Shown: positions 15,989-26,409 of the stretch, in pieces
How the letters are laid out: each line of letters begins with the position of its first letter
How positions within the stretch are numbered: the stretch's first letter is position 1
Source: Rhizobium sp. C4
GTDB taxonomy: Bacteria; Pseudomonadota; Alphaproteobacteria; Rhizobiales; Rhizobiaceae
Direction: 5' to 3'
Length of the DNA: 64,000 nucleotides
Assembly (NCBI RefSeq): GCF_021026315.1
Contig: NZ_JAJNCX010000007.1
Location: 62,001-126,000 of the forward strand
Notes under the pieces: generated by a model
Seen by the model: only the letters and a program-made list of their open reading frames with translations
The model's database searches: none
What the model was told of the DNA's origin: nothing
Made by a program: the position numbers and the translations under genes

Positions 15989-18900
15989 TCATTCCGCCGC
16001 CACCCGCACCTCGGCCTTCGGCGAATCAAGCCCCCGCTCCATGTCCGCCATCTTCGCCAGAACCTCCTTCGCCGCCTTTTCCTTCACATGGCCGAAGCCG
16101 CGGATCTTTTCGGCGGCAGCCAAGAGCTCGGCTACCGCTGACGCGTTTTCGGCGTTGAGCTTGCCGGAAACCCGACCTAGCAACGCTTCGAAATCGGCGA
16201 TCATCTGCCGTTCCATCTTGCGCTCGTCCGTATAGCCGAAGATGTCGAGCGGGGTGCCGCGCAGGGTCTTGAGCTTGGCGAGTACGCCCAGCGCGCCCAT
16301 CATCCACGGGCCGTAGGATGATTTCACAAGATGGCCCTGCTTGTCCTTCTTCGCGAAGATGGGCGGGGCCATGTGGAATTCGAGGCGCTCCCAGTCGGAG
16401 AACTGTTCGGAAAGCCGCTTTTCGAAAGCGCCGTCGGTGAAGAGGCGGGCGGTTTCGTATTCGTCCTTGATCGCCATCAGCTTGCCGAGGCTGCGGGCGG
16501 CGGCGAGCGTCACCGCACCGGCCGCGCCCGTCGCGCGGATTTCGGCTTCGCGAATCGGGGCGAGTGCGCGTTCGAAACGTTGGGCGTAGCGGGCGTTCTG
16601 GTAGGCGGTGAGGTGGGCCTTCAGGCGGGCGATTGCTTCGTCGGCGGTCTCGGCGCGCGGGGCTTCGTGATGGTGGTCGCGATAGATCGCGGTGACGGCG
16701 GCAGGATCGTTGCCGGCGATGCGGCCCCAGCGGAAGGCGGCGATGTTCATCTCGACGGCTTCGCCGTTGAGGCGGATCGCTTCTTCCACCGAATCGGGCG
16801 AAAGCGGCAGGCCGCCGAGCTGGCTGGCATAGCCCAGCATGAACATGTTGGCGGCGAGCGCATTGCCGAAGAGTTCGCGCGCGGCCTCATCGGCGTCGAA
16901 GAAGCGGGTCGTGGCCTCGCCGGCCGACTTGCGGATGGTCTTCTTCATCAGCTCTGCGGGGAAGGAGAAATCCGGGTTGCGGGTGAAGCCGCCGGGCATG
17001 ATTTCGGCGGTGTTGGCGATGAAGAGCGTCTTGTCCTCGGTGACGGTGGAAAGCACCTTCTTGGAGGCCGAAACGGCAAGGTCGCAGCCGAGTACGAGAT
17101 CGGAGCGGCCGGCGGGGATGCGGATCGCGGTGATCGCCTCCGGGCTTTTCGCGATGCGCAGATGGGTCAGCACCGCGCCGCCCTTTTGCGCCAGGCCTGC
17201 CATGTCGATCAGGCCGCAGCCCTTTTCCTCGATATGGGCGGCCATGCCGAGGATCTGGCCGATGGTGACGACGCCGGTCCCGCCGATGCCGGCGACGATC
17301 GCGGCCCAGCCGTCATCGAGTGGGGCGATGGCGGGCGCGGGGAGGTTTGCGAAGAGGCTGTCGAAGCCGCTGGCGTCTTTCGCTTTCGCCTCGGCCTTGC
17401 GCAGCTTGCCACCATGGACGGTGACGAAGGAGGGACAGAAGCCCTCGATGCAGGAGAAGTCCTTGTTGCAGCTGGATTGGTCGACCTTGCGCTTGCGGCC
17501 AAAGGCGGTTTCGACCGGCTGGATGGAGACGCAGTTCGACTTCACGCCGCAATCGCCGCAGCCTTCGCAGACGGCCTCGTTGATGAAGGCGCGTTTGTTC
17601 GGGTCCGGGAAAGTGCCGCGCTTGCGGCGGCGGCGCTTTTCGGCAGCACAGGTCTGATCGTAGATGAGAACGGTGACGCCGGGAATGTCGCGCAGTTCGC
17701 GCTGCACATCGTCCATGTCGCGGCGATGGTTGAAGGTGGTTCCCTTCGGCCAGTCGATGCCCGGCGGATATTTATCCGGCTCGTCGGACACAACGGCGAT
17801 GCGCGTGACTCCCTCGGCGGCGAGCTGGCGGGCGATCTGGTCTACGCTCGCGCCGCTTTCGACATGCTGGCCGCCGGTCATGGCGACGGCATCATTATAG
17901 AGGATCTTGTAGGTGATGTTGGTGCCGGCCGAGAGCGCGAAGCGGATGGCGAGCGAGCCGGAATGGGCATAGGTGCCGTCGCCGAGATTCTGGAAGATAT
18001 GGCCGCGATCGGAGAAGGGGGCGACGCCCACCCATTGCGCGCCTTCGCCGCCCATCTGGGTGAAGCCCACCGTGTTGCGGTCCATCCAGATCGACATGAA
18101 GTGACAGCCGATGCCGGCCGCCGCAACCGAGCCTTCCGGCACCTTGGTGGAGGAATTGTGCGGACAGCCGGAACAGAAAAAGGGCGTGCGGATATTGCCA
18201 TCGGCAATGCTGGCAATCATCGCCTGTGCCTGTTTCATGCGCGCCGTGCGGGCTGAAATCTCGTCCGAGGGGCCGATGAAGCGGGTGATGCGTTCGCCGA
18301 GCGCAATGGCGATGTCGTTGGGGTCGAGCGCGCCCTTCACCGGGAAGAGCCAGTCGCCACGCTCGTCGCGCTTGCCGACAATGGTGGGCTGGCCGGCCGT
18401 GCCATAGAGCGCTTCGCGCAGCTGCGTTTCGATCAGCGAGCGCTTTTCCTCCACGACGATGATTTCGGTGAGGCCGTTTGCAAAATCCTTCACGTCATCG
18501 AGATCGAGCGGCCAGGTGCAACCGATCTTGAACAGGCGGATGCCGAGGCGGTTTGCCTCTTCCTCGCCGATGCCGAGATTGGAAAAGGCCTGCAGGACGT
18601 CGAGATAGCTCTTGCCAGTGGAGATGATCCCGAGCTTGGGAGCATTGCCGCCGGACCAGATGATCTTGTTGAGGCCATTGGCGCGGATGAAGGCATTGGC
18701 GGCGGCGCGCTTGTATTCGTGCAGGCGCGCTTCCTGGCCGAGAAAGTCGATATCGTTGAGCCGGATATGAATGCCGCCGGGCGGGCCTTCGAAGGGCGGG
18801 GTGACGATGTCGAGGCGGTTCAGGCCGGCATTCACCGAGGCGGTCGATTCGACATTGTCCTTCACGCATTTCAGCGCCACCCAGCAGCCGGAATAGCGGC

Positions 18901-19465
18901 TGAGCGCATAGCCGAGCAGGCCGTAATCGATGATTTCCTGCACGCCGGCGGGGTTCAGGATGGGCATCATGTAGTCGACGAAGTTGAATTCGGTCTGATG
19001 CGCATTGGTGGAGGATTCGGCGGTGTGGTCATCGCCCATCAGGACGAGTACGCCGCCATTCGGCGCGGTGCCGGCAAGATTGGCGTGGCGGAAGACATCG
19101 CCAGCGCGGTCGACGCCCGGACCCTTGCCATACCAGAGACCGAAGACACCGTCATATTTGCCGTGGCCATCGAGCCCTGCCTGCTGCGAGCCCCAGACGG
19201 CGGTGGCCGCAAGTTCCTCGTTGAGGCCGGGGGTGAAGGTGATCTGGTGGGCGGTGAGCTGCTTCTTCGCCTTGACGAACTGGCTGTCCAGACCGCCAAG
19301 CGGCGAGCCGCGATAGCCGGAAATGAAGCCGGCGGTGTTGAGCCCCGCCGCCCTGTCGGCCTCGTGCTGCATCATCAGCATTCGCGCGATGGCCTGCGCG
19401 CCGGTGAGATACACCCGGTTGCGCGAAAGGTCGTATTTGTCATCGAGCGAGATTTTCTGATGCAC
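15989..19465 (-). CDS. Indolepyruvate ferredoxin oxidoreductase, fused alpha-beta-gamma type
   Basis: A 1158-residue thiamine-diphosphate enzyme that oxidatively decarboxylates aryl 2-oxo acids such as indolepyruvate to the acyl-CoA. The N-terminal pyrimidine-binding part starts YLTGAQAIARMLM; the TPP-binding part contains SGCPHNSST and GGEGAQWVGVAPF; a cysteine cluster CEGCGDCGVKSNC with further Cys in CNKDFSCIEGFC marks an Fe-S insertion; and the gamma domain has AGIGGTGVVTIGQILG. The start is GTG at 19465, six bases after GGGAGGA. Rhizobial genomes carry this fused form in place of separate iorA/iorB genes. Probably used in aromatic amino acid degradation. Confidence 0.93.
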   Translation of the reverse strand: MHQKISLDDKYDLSRNRVYLTGAQAIARMLMMQHEADRAAGLNTAGFISGYRGSPLGGLDSQFVKAKKQLTAHQITFTPGLNEELAATAVWGSQQAGLDGHGKYDGVFGLWYGKGPGVDRAGDVFRHANLAGTAPNGGVLVLMGDDHTAESSTNAHQTEFNFVDYMMPILNPAGVQEIIDYGLLGYALSRYSGCWVALKCVKDNVESTASVNAGLNRLDIVTPPFEGPPGGIHIRLNDIDFLGQEARLHEYKRAAANAFIRANGLNKIIWSGGNAPKLGIISTGKSYLDVLQAFSNLGIGEEEANRLGIRLFKIGCTWPLDLDDVKDFANGLTEIIVVEEKRSLIETQLREALYGTAGQPTIVGKRDERGDWLFPVKGALDPNDIAIALGERITRFIGPSDEISARTARMKQAQAMIASIADGNIRTPFFCSGCPHNSSTKVPEGSVAAAGIGCHFMSIWMDRNTVGFTQMGGEGAQWVGVAPFSDRGHIFQNLGDGTYAHSGSLAIRFALSAGTNITYKILYNDAVAMTGGQHVESGASVDQIARQLAAEGVTRIAVVSDEPDKYPPGIDWPKGTTFNHRRDMDDVQRELRDIPGVTVLIYDQTCAAEKRRRRKRGTFPDPNKRAFINEAVCEGCGDCGVKSNCVSIQPVETAFGRKRKVDQSSCNKDFSCIEGFCPSFVTVHGGKLRKAEAKAKDASGFDSLFANLPAPAIAPLDDGWAAIVAGIGGTGVVTIGQILGMAAHIEEKGCGLIDMAGLAQKGGAVLTHLRIAKSPEAITAIRIPAGRSDLVLGCDLAVSASKKVLSTVTEDKTLFIANTAEIMPGGFTRNPDFSFPAELMKKTIRKSAGEATTRFFDADEAARELFGNALAANMFMLGYASQLGGLPLSPDSVEEAIRLNGEAVEMNIAAFRWGRIAGNDPAAVTAIYRDHHHEAPRAETADEAIARLKAHLTAYQNARYAQRFERALAPIREAEIRATGAAGAVTLAAARSLGKLMAIKDEYETARLFTDGAFEKRLSEQFSDWERLEFHMAPPIFAKKDKQGHLVKSSYGPWMMGALGVLAKLKTLRGTPLDIFGYTDERKMERQMIADFEALLGRVSGKLNAENASAVAELLAAAEKIRGFGHVKEKAAKEVLAKMADMERGLDSPKAEVRVAAE

Positions 19466-19692
19466 TCGCGGTCCTCCCAAACCTTGAATAATGAGAGGAG
19501 TGTTCTACCAATGTCTAAGAAGGTCAAATCTTTTCAGGCCCCTGCTTTACAGACGCAACGGAGTTGCGGATAACCGTTGATGGAAGAGGAAATCTTTCAG
19601 ACAGGGCGGGTTAAAGGAAACAAGCGAAAAGCGCCGGCTCTGAGGTTATTGGCTTTTTGCCGCGAGGCAGGGATCCAGCAGGGGGAGAAAAA

Positions 19693-20247
19693 ATGGCATT
19701 CTTGTTGAGGTTGAGCGCGTTGGTCGACGCGGTCACGGCCGCGATCGGGCGTAGCGTCGCGTGGCTTATTCTCGTGGCGGTGCTCGTCAGCGCGACCAAC
19801 GCCATCGTGCGCAAGATATTCGATATGTCCTCCAACGCCTGGCTTGAACTGCAATGGTATCTGTTCGGGGCAGTGTTCCTGCTGGCGGCGGCTTACACGC
19901 TGCAGAAAAACGAGCACATCCGCATCGACATCCTGTCCTCCAGCTGGAGCAAGCGGACGCGCGACATCATTGACCTCGTGCTGCACATCATCTTCCTGGT
20001 GCCGTTCTCATCGCTGATGGTCTATCTTTCCTGGTCTTGGTTCTGGCTGTCCTTCCGGACGAGTGAAGTCTCGGCCAATGCCGGCGGTCTCATCATCTGG
20101 CCGGCCAAGTCCTTCGTGCTGATCGGCTTCATCCTGCTGACGGCGCAGGCGTTTTCCGAAATCATCAAGCGCCTTGCAGTGCTGATGGGCCGGATCGACG
20201 ATCCGTTGGTGGAAAAACCGACTGATCATGCCGAGGAGATGCGCTGA
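19693..20247 (+). CDS. TRAP transporter small permease (DctQ type)
   Basis: A 184-residue inner-membrane protein with four predicted helices, the small membrane subunit of a tripartite ATP-independent periplasmic transporter. The motif LELQWYLFGAVFLLAAAYTL, with ENEHIRID-like KNEHIRIDIL after it, is typical of the mannitol/chloroaromatic (FcbT2-like) group. ATG at 19693 follows a GGGGGAG ribosome site. It ends one base before the large permease gene, so the two are translationally coupled. Confidence 0.92.
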   Translation: MAFLLRLSALVDAVTAAIGRSVAWLILVAVLVSATNAIVRKIFDMSSNAWLELQWYLFGAVFLLAAAYTLQKNEHIRIDILSSSWSKRTRDIIDLVLHIIFLVPFSSLMVYLSWSWFWLSFRTSEVSANAGGLIIWPAKSFVLIGFILLTAQAFSEIIKRLAVLMGRIDDPLVEKPTDHAEEMR

Positions 20248-20248
20248 G

Positions 20249-22114
20249 ATGCTTGAATTCATTGTCGAAAATCTCGCGCCGATCATGTTCACGACCGTCA
20301 TGGTCATGCTGCTGCTCGGTTATCCCGTCGCTTTCACGCTGGCTGCCGGCGGCCTCGCCTTCTTTGCCATCGGTGTCGAATTCTCGCATCTGTCGCCATC
20401 GATCAACCTCTTCTGGCCACTTCTGCAGTCGCATCCCGAGCGCATCTACGGGATCATGAACAACGATACGCTGCTGGCGATCCCGTTCTTTACCTTCATG
20501 GGGATCATCCTTGAGCGTTCGCGCATGGCGGAAGACCTGCTCGACACGGTCGGGCAGCTTTTCGGGCCGATCCGGGGCGGGCTTGCCTATGCCGTCGTGC
20601 TGGTGGGCGCACTGCTTGGGGCAACCACCGGCGTGGTCGCGGCCTCTGTCATGGCCATGGGACTCATCTCCATGCCGATCATGCTGCGCTACGGTTACAA
20701 CAAGCCGTTCGTCTCCGGCACGATCGCAGCATCGGGAACGCTGGCGCAGATCGTACCGCCGTCTCTCGTCCTCATCGTCATGGCCGACCAGCTTGGCCGG
20801 TCGGTCGGCGACATGTATGTCGGCGCGCTCTATCCTGCGCTGCTGATCATTGCGGCCTATTGCGCCTATGTCTTCGTCATCACGTTGATCAAGCCCTCAT
20901 GGGCGCCGGCGCTTCCGCGCGAGGCGCGCACGCTAGGCGGCGGCGTGACGTCGCTGATCGTCATGGTCGCGATTGCCGTCGCGCTGTATTATTTGGCGGA
21001 TCTCTTCCTTCTGACCGGTATTTCGCCGGAATGGCGGACAGTCGTCTCGCTGGCGCTCGGCGTCGGCGCCATCTATCTGGTGGCGTTGGCCAATGACCGG
21101 TTCAAGCTCAACCTGATCTCCCGGCTTGCCCAGCAGGTGATCATCGTGATGATTCCGCCGCTGGCGTTGATCTTCCTCGTTCTTGGCACGATCTTCCTCG
21201 GTATCGCGACGCCGACGGAGGGCGGGGCGATGGGTTCGGCCGGCGCGCTCATCATGTCCTTGCTCAAGGGGCGTCTGAGTTTCGCGACGCTGAAGCAGGC
21301 GGTCGACGCGACGACCAAGCTTTCTGCATTCGTGATGATGATCCTGATCGGCTCGCGCGTCTTCGGCCTGACCTTCTATGGGCTGAATGGCAACCTGTGG
21401 ATCGAACACCTGATGTTGTCGCTGCCGGGCGGCGAATACGGCTTCCTGATCGTTGTGACAATCATCGTGTTCATCCTTGGCTGTTTCCTCGATTTCTTCG
21501 AGATCGCCTTCATCATGGTGCCGCTTCTGGGGCCGGTTGCCGAAAAGCTTGGCATCGACCTCGTCTGGTTCGGTATCATCCTCGGCATCAACCTGCAGAC
21601 GTCGTTCCTGACGCCACCCTTCGGGTTCTCGCTATTCTACCTGCGATCGATCGCGCCGGCGGGCAATTGGAAGGATCCTGTGACGGGCCTGACGATGTCC
21701 GGGGTCAAGACCTCCGACATCTACAAGGGTGTATTCCCATTTATCGTGATCCAGTTCATCATGATCCTGGTGGTCATCGCCTTCCCGCAGCTCGTCATGG
21801 TCTATAAAAGTGGTGATGCGGTGGTTGATACGTCTAAGGTCAATATCACCGTTCCGATGTCCTCGCCCGGCGGTTCGTCGGGAATGACGCTGCCGCCGCT
21901 TGGCGGAGCAGGGGGCAATGGCGGTCTTCCGGGGCTCTCGCAGCCGCCTATCGGCGGATCGGGCGCTGGAAACTTGCAGAACGAGAGTGGAAATACGCTC
22001 GGCCTGCCGCCGCTCCAGGGGCTCGGCAATCCGCCGGCGCCAGCGAATACATCGAAGCCGGCAGAGGGCGCGAAACCCGCTATCGATCTCAGCCAGCCGC
22101 CGAAGTTCAACTAG
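20249..22114 (+). CDS. TRAP transporter large permease (DctM type) with Gly/Pro-rich tail
   Basis: A 621-residue sodium-coupled permease. It has the DctM signatures IPFFTFMGIILERS and PPSLVLIVMADQL, and the extra central helices that mark the long FcbT3/keto-acid branch. The core ends near residue 530; the remaining 85 or so residues are a low-complexity Gly/Pro/Ser/Asn tail (SSPGGSSGMTLPPLGG) that permeases of this family do not normally need. The partner receptor appears to be the TakP-like protein at 23625-24734. I chose ATG at 20249 over an earlier in-frame ATG inside the small-permease gene. Confidence 0.92.
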   Translation: MLEFIVENLAPIMFTTVMVMLLLGYPVAFTLAAGGLAFFAIGVEFSHLSPSINLFWPLLQSHPERIYGIMNNDTLLAIPFFTFMGIILERSRMAEDLLDTVGQLFGPIRGGLAYAVVLVGALLGATTGVVAASVMAMGLISMPIMLRYGYNKPFVSGTIAASGTLAQIVPPSLVLIVMADQLGRSVGDMYVGALYPALLIIAAYCAYVFVITLIKPSWAPALPREARTLGGGVTSLIVMVAIAVALYYLADLFLLTGISPEWRTVVSLALGVGAIYLVALANDRFKLNLISRLAQQVIIVMIPPLALIFLVLGTIFLGIATPTEGGAMGSAGALIMSLLKGRLSFATLKQAVDATTKLSAFVMMILIGSRVFGLTFYGLNGNLWIEHLMLSLPGGEYGFLIVVTIIVFILGCFLDFFEIAFIMVPLLGPVAEKLGIDLVWFGIILGINLQTSFLTPPFGFSLFYLRSIAPAGNWKDPVTGLTMSGVKTSDIYKGVFPFIVIQFIMILVVIAFPQLVMVYKSGDAVVDTSKVNITVPMSSPGGSSGMTLPPLGGAGGNGGLPGLSQPPIGGSGAGNLQNESGNTLGLPPLQGLGNPPAPANTSKPAEGAKPAIDLSQPPKFN

Positions 22115-22125
22115 GCCCGAAAATG

Positions 22126-22154
22126 TGCAAAGCCAAGCTCCGACCGGCTTTGCA
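22126..22154 (+). terminator. Hairpin after the TRAP permease operon
   Basis: Perfect nine-base stem TGCAAAGCC / GGCTTTGCA, 11-base loop, 11 bases past the stop. There is no proper T run, so it may be a weak terminator or a 3'-end stabilising hairpin. Confidence 0.5.
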
Positions 22155-22200
22155 TTCATGAGCAGATAAACCGCGATCTTAAACGGAGTCTGGCAATTCC

Positions 22201-22824
22201 ATGGATCATTTTCAGCATATCGGGCTTGTCTATGTGACCTACCTGATTACCGTGGCGAGCCCCGGGCCGAGCAATATGGCGATCATGGGCGTGGCGATGA
22301 ACCAGGGACGTCCGCATGGTGTCGCTCTGGCGCTCGGCGTGTTGACCGGGAGCCTCTGCTGGGCGGGGCTTGCGGCGGCGGGAATTTCGACACTGCTGAC
22401 GCGCTATGCCGAGGCGCTGATTGTCATGAAGATCGGCGGCGGGCTCTATCTGCTTTATCTGGCGTGGAAGTCGGCAAAATCGGCGCTATCGGCCAAGCCC
22501 GGTGGGTTTTCGGGGCAGGCGCGCGCCAGCCATTTTGCCTCCTATCACCGTGGCGTATTGCTGCATCTCACCAACCCGAAATCCATTCTCGGCTGGGTGG
22601 CGATCATGACGCTCGGTCTCAGGCCGGATGCGCCGGCGCATACGCTCGTCGCCATCATCGGCGGTTGCGCGGCGATCGGCTTCACGGTGTTTGTCGGCTA
22701 TGCGGTGCTGTTTTCGACGGCGGCGATGGCGAATGGCTATCGCAGGGCGCGGCGGTGGATCGAGGGGACGCTGGCCGTGGTCTTCGGCTATGCGGGTCTC
22801 AGGCTGCTCCTGTCGCGCAGCTGA
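22201..22824 (+). CDS. LysE/RhtB-family amino acid exporter
   Basis: A 207-residue inner-membrane protein with about six helices. The N-terminal ASPGPSNMAIMG and the later HLTNPKSILGW motifs are the two conserved signatures of the LysE/RhtB superfamily, which exports amino acids such as homoserine, threonine or lysine. It sits 86 bases after the TRAP permease genes and abuts the convergent HAD gene with no spacer. Substrate cannot be inferred. Confidence 0.9.
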   Translation: MDHFQHIGLVYVTYLITVASPGPSNMAIMGVAMNQGRPHGVALALGVLTGSLCWAGLAAAGISTLLTRYAEALIVMKIGGGLYLLYLAWKSAKSALSAKPGGFSGQARASHFASYHRGVLLHLTNPKSILGWVAIMTLGLRPDAPAHTLVAIIGGCAAIGFTVFVGYAVLFSTAAMANGYRRARRWIEGTLAVVFGYAGLRLLLSRS

Positions 22825-23490
22825 TCAGGAGGCGCGTTCGATCATCATCGCGACTTCGTGGAGGTCGTGTGCGACGGCTGTACAGAAGGGCCGGATTTCG
22901 TCCGTCGGGTCGAGGAGGTCCGGCACCATGACCGCCATCATGCCGGCGGCATGGGCTGAGCGGATGCCGTTATGACTGTCTTCCAGCGCCAGACAGGCTG
23001 TCGGGTCGACGCCGAGGCGGTTTGCGGCGGTCAGGAACGGATCGGGCTCCGGCTTGCCCTTGGCATAGTCGCCCTGGGCGACGATGGCGTGAAAGCGGTG
23101 CGTGATGTCGAAGGTGCCGATCTTGAAATCGACCTTGTCGCGCGGCGAAGACGTGGCGATGGCGCGCGGGATCGAAAACCGGTCCAGAACGTCGAGGATT
23201 TCGACGACGCCCGGCTTGATATCGAGCCTGAGCTTGAGAAGCGCCTCGTAATGCGAAATCCAGACCGGGCGGAAGGCTTCGGCATCGAAGCTGTCGCCCA
23301 GCGCTGCCAGCAGTCTCGTCCGGATATCCGGCCATTGCCGGCCGATCAGCGTTTGGAAGAGATCCCATTCGACCGTGTGCCCGAGATGCGCAGCCGCGGT
23401 GACGGCGGACTCAAACGAGAGAGTCTCGGTGTTGAACAGCAGGCCGTCCATGTCGAAGATCACGGCGGCGGGTCGGCGGGAAAGGGGCAT
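22825..23490 (-). CDS. HAD-superfamily phosphatase, beta-phosphoglucomutase-like
   Basis: A 221-residue cytosolic hydrolase. Motif I FDMDGLLFN supplies nucleophile Asp13 and acid/base Asp15, motif II is in ATSSPRDK, the motif III lysine is in GKPEPDPF and motif IV is LALEDSHNG. The cap lies between residues 20 and 90, as in beta-phosphoglucomutase and phosphoglycolate phosphatases. Likely substrate is a small sugar or metabolite phosphate. It is transcribed towards the LysE-type gene and shares its end. Confidence 0.88.
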   Translation of the reverse strand: MPLSRRPAAVIFDMDGLLFNTETLSFESAVTAAAHLGHTVEWDLFQTLIGRQWPDIRTRLLAALGDSFDAEAFRPVWISHYEALLKLRLDIKPGVVEILDVLDRFSIPRAIATSSPRDKVDFKIGTFDITHRFHAIVAQGDYAKGKPEPDPFLTAANRLGVDPTACLALEDSHNGIRSAHAAGMMAVMVPDLLDPTDEIRPFCTAVAHDLHEVAMMIERAS

Positions 23491-23533
23491 CGAAGCGTGG
23501 TTCCTGAAACTGGGCCATTTCCGAAACGTGCTT

Positions 23534-23560
23534 AGAGCATTTCCGGGGAAAACGGAATCA
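23534..23560. repeat. Short rhizobial intergenic repeat fragment
   Basis: AGAGCATTTCCGGGGAAAACGGAA resembles the start of a dispersed palindromic repeat common between genes in Rhizobiaceae (pattern AGAGCATTTCC-N-GGAAA). It lies between the HAD gene start and the terminator of the TRAP receptor gene. Identification is from memory of the pattern. Confidence 0.4.
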
Positions 23561-23572
23561 TATGGCCAATAG

Positions 23573-23600
23573 AAAACGCCCCGGAGTTTCCTCCGGGGCG
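23573..23600 (-). terminator. Intrinsic terminator of the TRAP receptor gene
   Basis: Perfect ten-base stem CGCCCCGGAG / CTCCGGGGCG with a TTTC loop, followed on the minus strand by GTTTTCT. It lies 25 bases past the stop of the gene ending at 23625. Confidence 0.85.
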
Positions 23601-23624
23601 CGTGTGTCTTTCAGACAGGGCCGA

Positions 23625-24800
<1,176 letters not shown>

Positions 24801-24995
24801 CTAAACATTTTGCTTCTCCGCTGGCAAGCGCGCGCGTCAAAAAATCTTTCTGTAAGTGGCTGCAAGCAAATATCTTTTTGATAAATGTGCCGAACATTTC
24901 CGGGTGCATTTGCTCTTCATGTCGCCGCAATTTTGATTGACTTGCGTCAGTTGTGGCGTGATGAATGCAAAACTTGATCAAATTGGAGACCCTTC

Positions 24996-25757
24996 ATGAG
25001 CATGCCGATTGTCGCGATTCCTGCCGATATCCGTGAACTTGACGGAACGACCTGGCACGCGGTGCAGACGCAATATGTCAACGCTGCCGTTGTCGGTGGC
25101 GGACTGCTGCCGCTGATCGTGCCGGCTCTGGAAGACGGTCACGATATTGATGAAGTGCTCGACCGGGTCGATGGCGTGCTGCTGTCTGGCTCGCGCTCCA
25201 ACGTTCACCCCTCGCTCTACGGCAAGGAAGCGGAGGAAAAGGACGGACCTTTCGATCCGGCGCGCGACGCGACGACCATGCCGCTGATCCGCCGTGCCAT
25301 CGAGCGGGGCGTTCCGCTTCTGGCGATCTGTCGCGGCATTCAGGAGCTCAACGTTGCGCTCGGCGGAACGCTGGCCAGCGAGATCCAGGAAATGCCGGGC
25401 ATTGCCGATCATCGCCGCCGCGATGTGCCGGACCGCGACGTGCAGTATGAAATCCACCAGATGGTGCATGTGAAGGAAGGCAGCTGCCTTGCGGGCGCGC
25501 TGGGTGCCGGCCAGTTCAAGGTCAATTCGCTGCATCGCCAGGCGATCTCGGAAGCTGCCCCCAACCTGGCAGTCGAGGCGGTTGCCGAAGACGGCACGAT
25601 CGAGGCCGTCTCGGTCATCGGCGCGAAGTCGTTTGCCGTGGGCGTCCAGTGGCACCCGGAATACTGGGTGGGCAAGGACGGTCCGTCGAATGCGCTGTTC
25701 AAGGCATTTGGGCAAGCCGTGCGCGATCACGCGGCAGGCCGCAAGCTGAACGACTGA
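24996..25757 (+). CDS. Class I glutamine amidotransferase-like hydrolase (peptidase C26, PuuD-like)
   Basis: A 253-residue cytosolic enzyme of the gamma-glutamyl hydrolase family. The nucleophile cysteine is in LLAICRGIQELN (about residue 112), and the His/Glu of the triad are in GVQWHPEYW. The nearest characterised relative is gamma-glutamyl-GABA hydrolase PuuD of putrescine breakdown, but no other puu gene is nearby. It is divergent from the TRAP receptor, with about 260 bases between, and ends at a convergent hairpin. Confidence 0.88.
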   Translation: MSMPIVAIPADIRELDGTTWHAVQTQYVNAAVVGGGLLPLIVPALEDGHDIDEVLDRVDGVLLSGSRSNVHPSLYGKEAEEKDGPFDPARDATTMPLIRRAIERGVPLLAICRGIQELNVALGGTLASEIQEMPGIADHRRRDVPDRDVQYEIHQMVHVKEGSCLAGALGAGQFKVNSLHRQAISEAAPNLAVEAVAEDGTIEAVSVIGAKSFAVGVQWHPEYWVGKDGPSNALFKAFGQAVRDHAAGRKLND

Positions 25758-25771
25758 AAGCTTTCACCTGT

Positions 25772-25791
25772 CCTCTCCCTTGCGGGAGAGG
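25772..25791. terminator. Hairpin between convergent genes
   Basis: CCTCTCCC-TTGC-GGGAGAGG, a perfect eight-base stem between the amidotransferase-like gene (ends 25757) and the Inh-like gene (ends 25800). There is no T run on either strand; the same hairpin core occurs widely in rhizobial intergenic repeats. Confidence 0.5.
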
Positions 25792-25799
25792 AAGGAACG

Positions 25800-26204
25800 T
25801 CAGCGGACGGCCGTCAACGTGAGGGCGGCCGAGGGTGGCTCGACGGCGACATAACCGATGCCGTCGCCGGGGGCGATCATCAGCAGCTGCCTGCCGGACT
25901 TGTCGGTCAGCGCCACGCTGCCGTCTGCGTTTTCCGTCCAGTTGCGCGCCTGATCGAGACCCGGCCAGACATCGTCACAGCCCGGCTCGCTCTTCAGCAC
26001 GAAGGTGCGGGTGGAGGCATGCTTGCCGCGATTGACGACGCAGGCTTTTCCTTCTGCGATGTTGGCGACAGAGTAGCTGGACGGATTTCCGACCGCGGCA
26101 GTCTTCAGGGGATCAATGCCCGGCGCCTGTTGCGGCGAGGGCGCGAAGTAACTTGCGGCGGCTCCGGCAATGGCGACGGCCGTGGCGGCGATGATCATCT
26201 TCAT
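25800..26204 (-). CDS. Secreted AprI/Inh-like metalloprotease inhibitor family protein
   Basis: A 134-residue exported protein with an N-terminal signal (MKMIIAATAVAIAGAAASYF). The remainder matches the Inh pattern in order: Cys in GKACVVNR, Leu/Cys in VLKSEPGCDDVWP, then ARNWTENADGSVALTDKSGRQLL with the conserved Trp, D-G and D-x-x-G. Two cysteines could form the family's single disulphide. Inh proteins protect the periplasm from secreted serralysin-type proteases, but no such protease is in the window. The family call is moderate. Confidence 0.7.
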   Translation of the reverse strand: MKMIIAATAVAIAGAAASYFAPSPQQAPGIDPLKTAAVGNPSSYSVANIAEGKACVVNRGKHASTRTFVLKSEPGCDDVWPGLDQARNWTENADGSVALTDKSGRQLLMIAPGDGIGYVAVEPPSAALTLTAVR

Positions 26205-26409
26205 GCGTTTCTCCTTTAGTCTCGGAGACCATTGCAGCTTTGCGCCAATCCAAGCCGAAGGGAATGAACCGGCACGGGATGCACTGCAATGCTTTCACAT
26301 GCATCATAAAAGCATGTTGCGCGCCAATTCCTAACAGAAGTCTAACGCGCAAATGAGATATTAACCGGATATTGAGGTCAGACGATGACCGAGATCAAGT
26401 TGAACCCGC

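Noticed and set aside
16331..18256. 641-residue open frame antisense to the indolepyruvate oxidoreductase
   Set aside because: Same reason: shadow of a GC-rich gene with clear TPP and Fe-S motifs.
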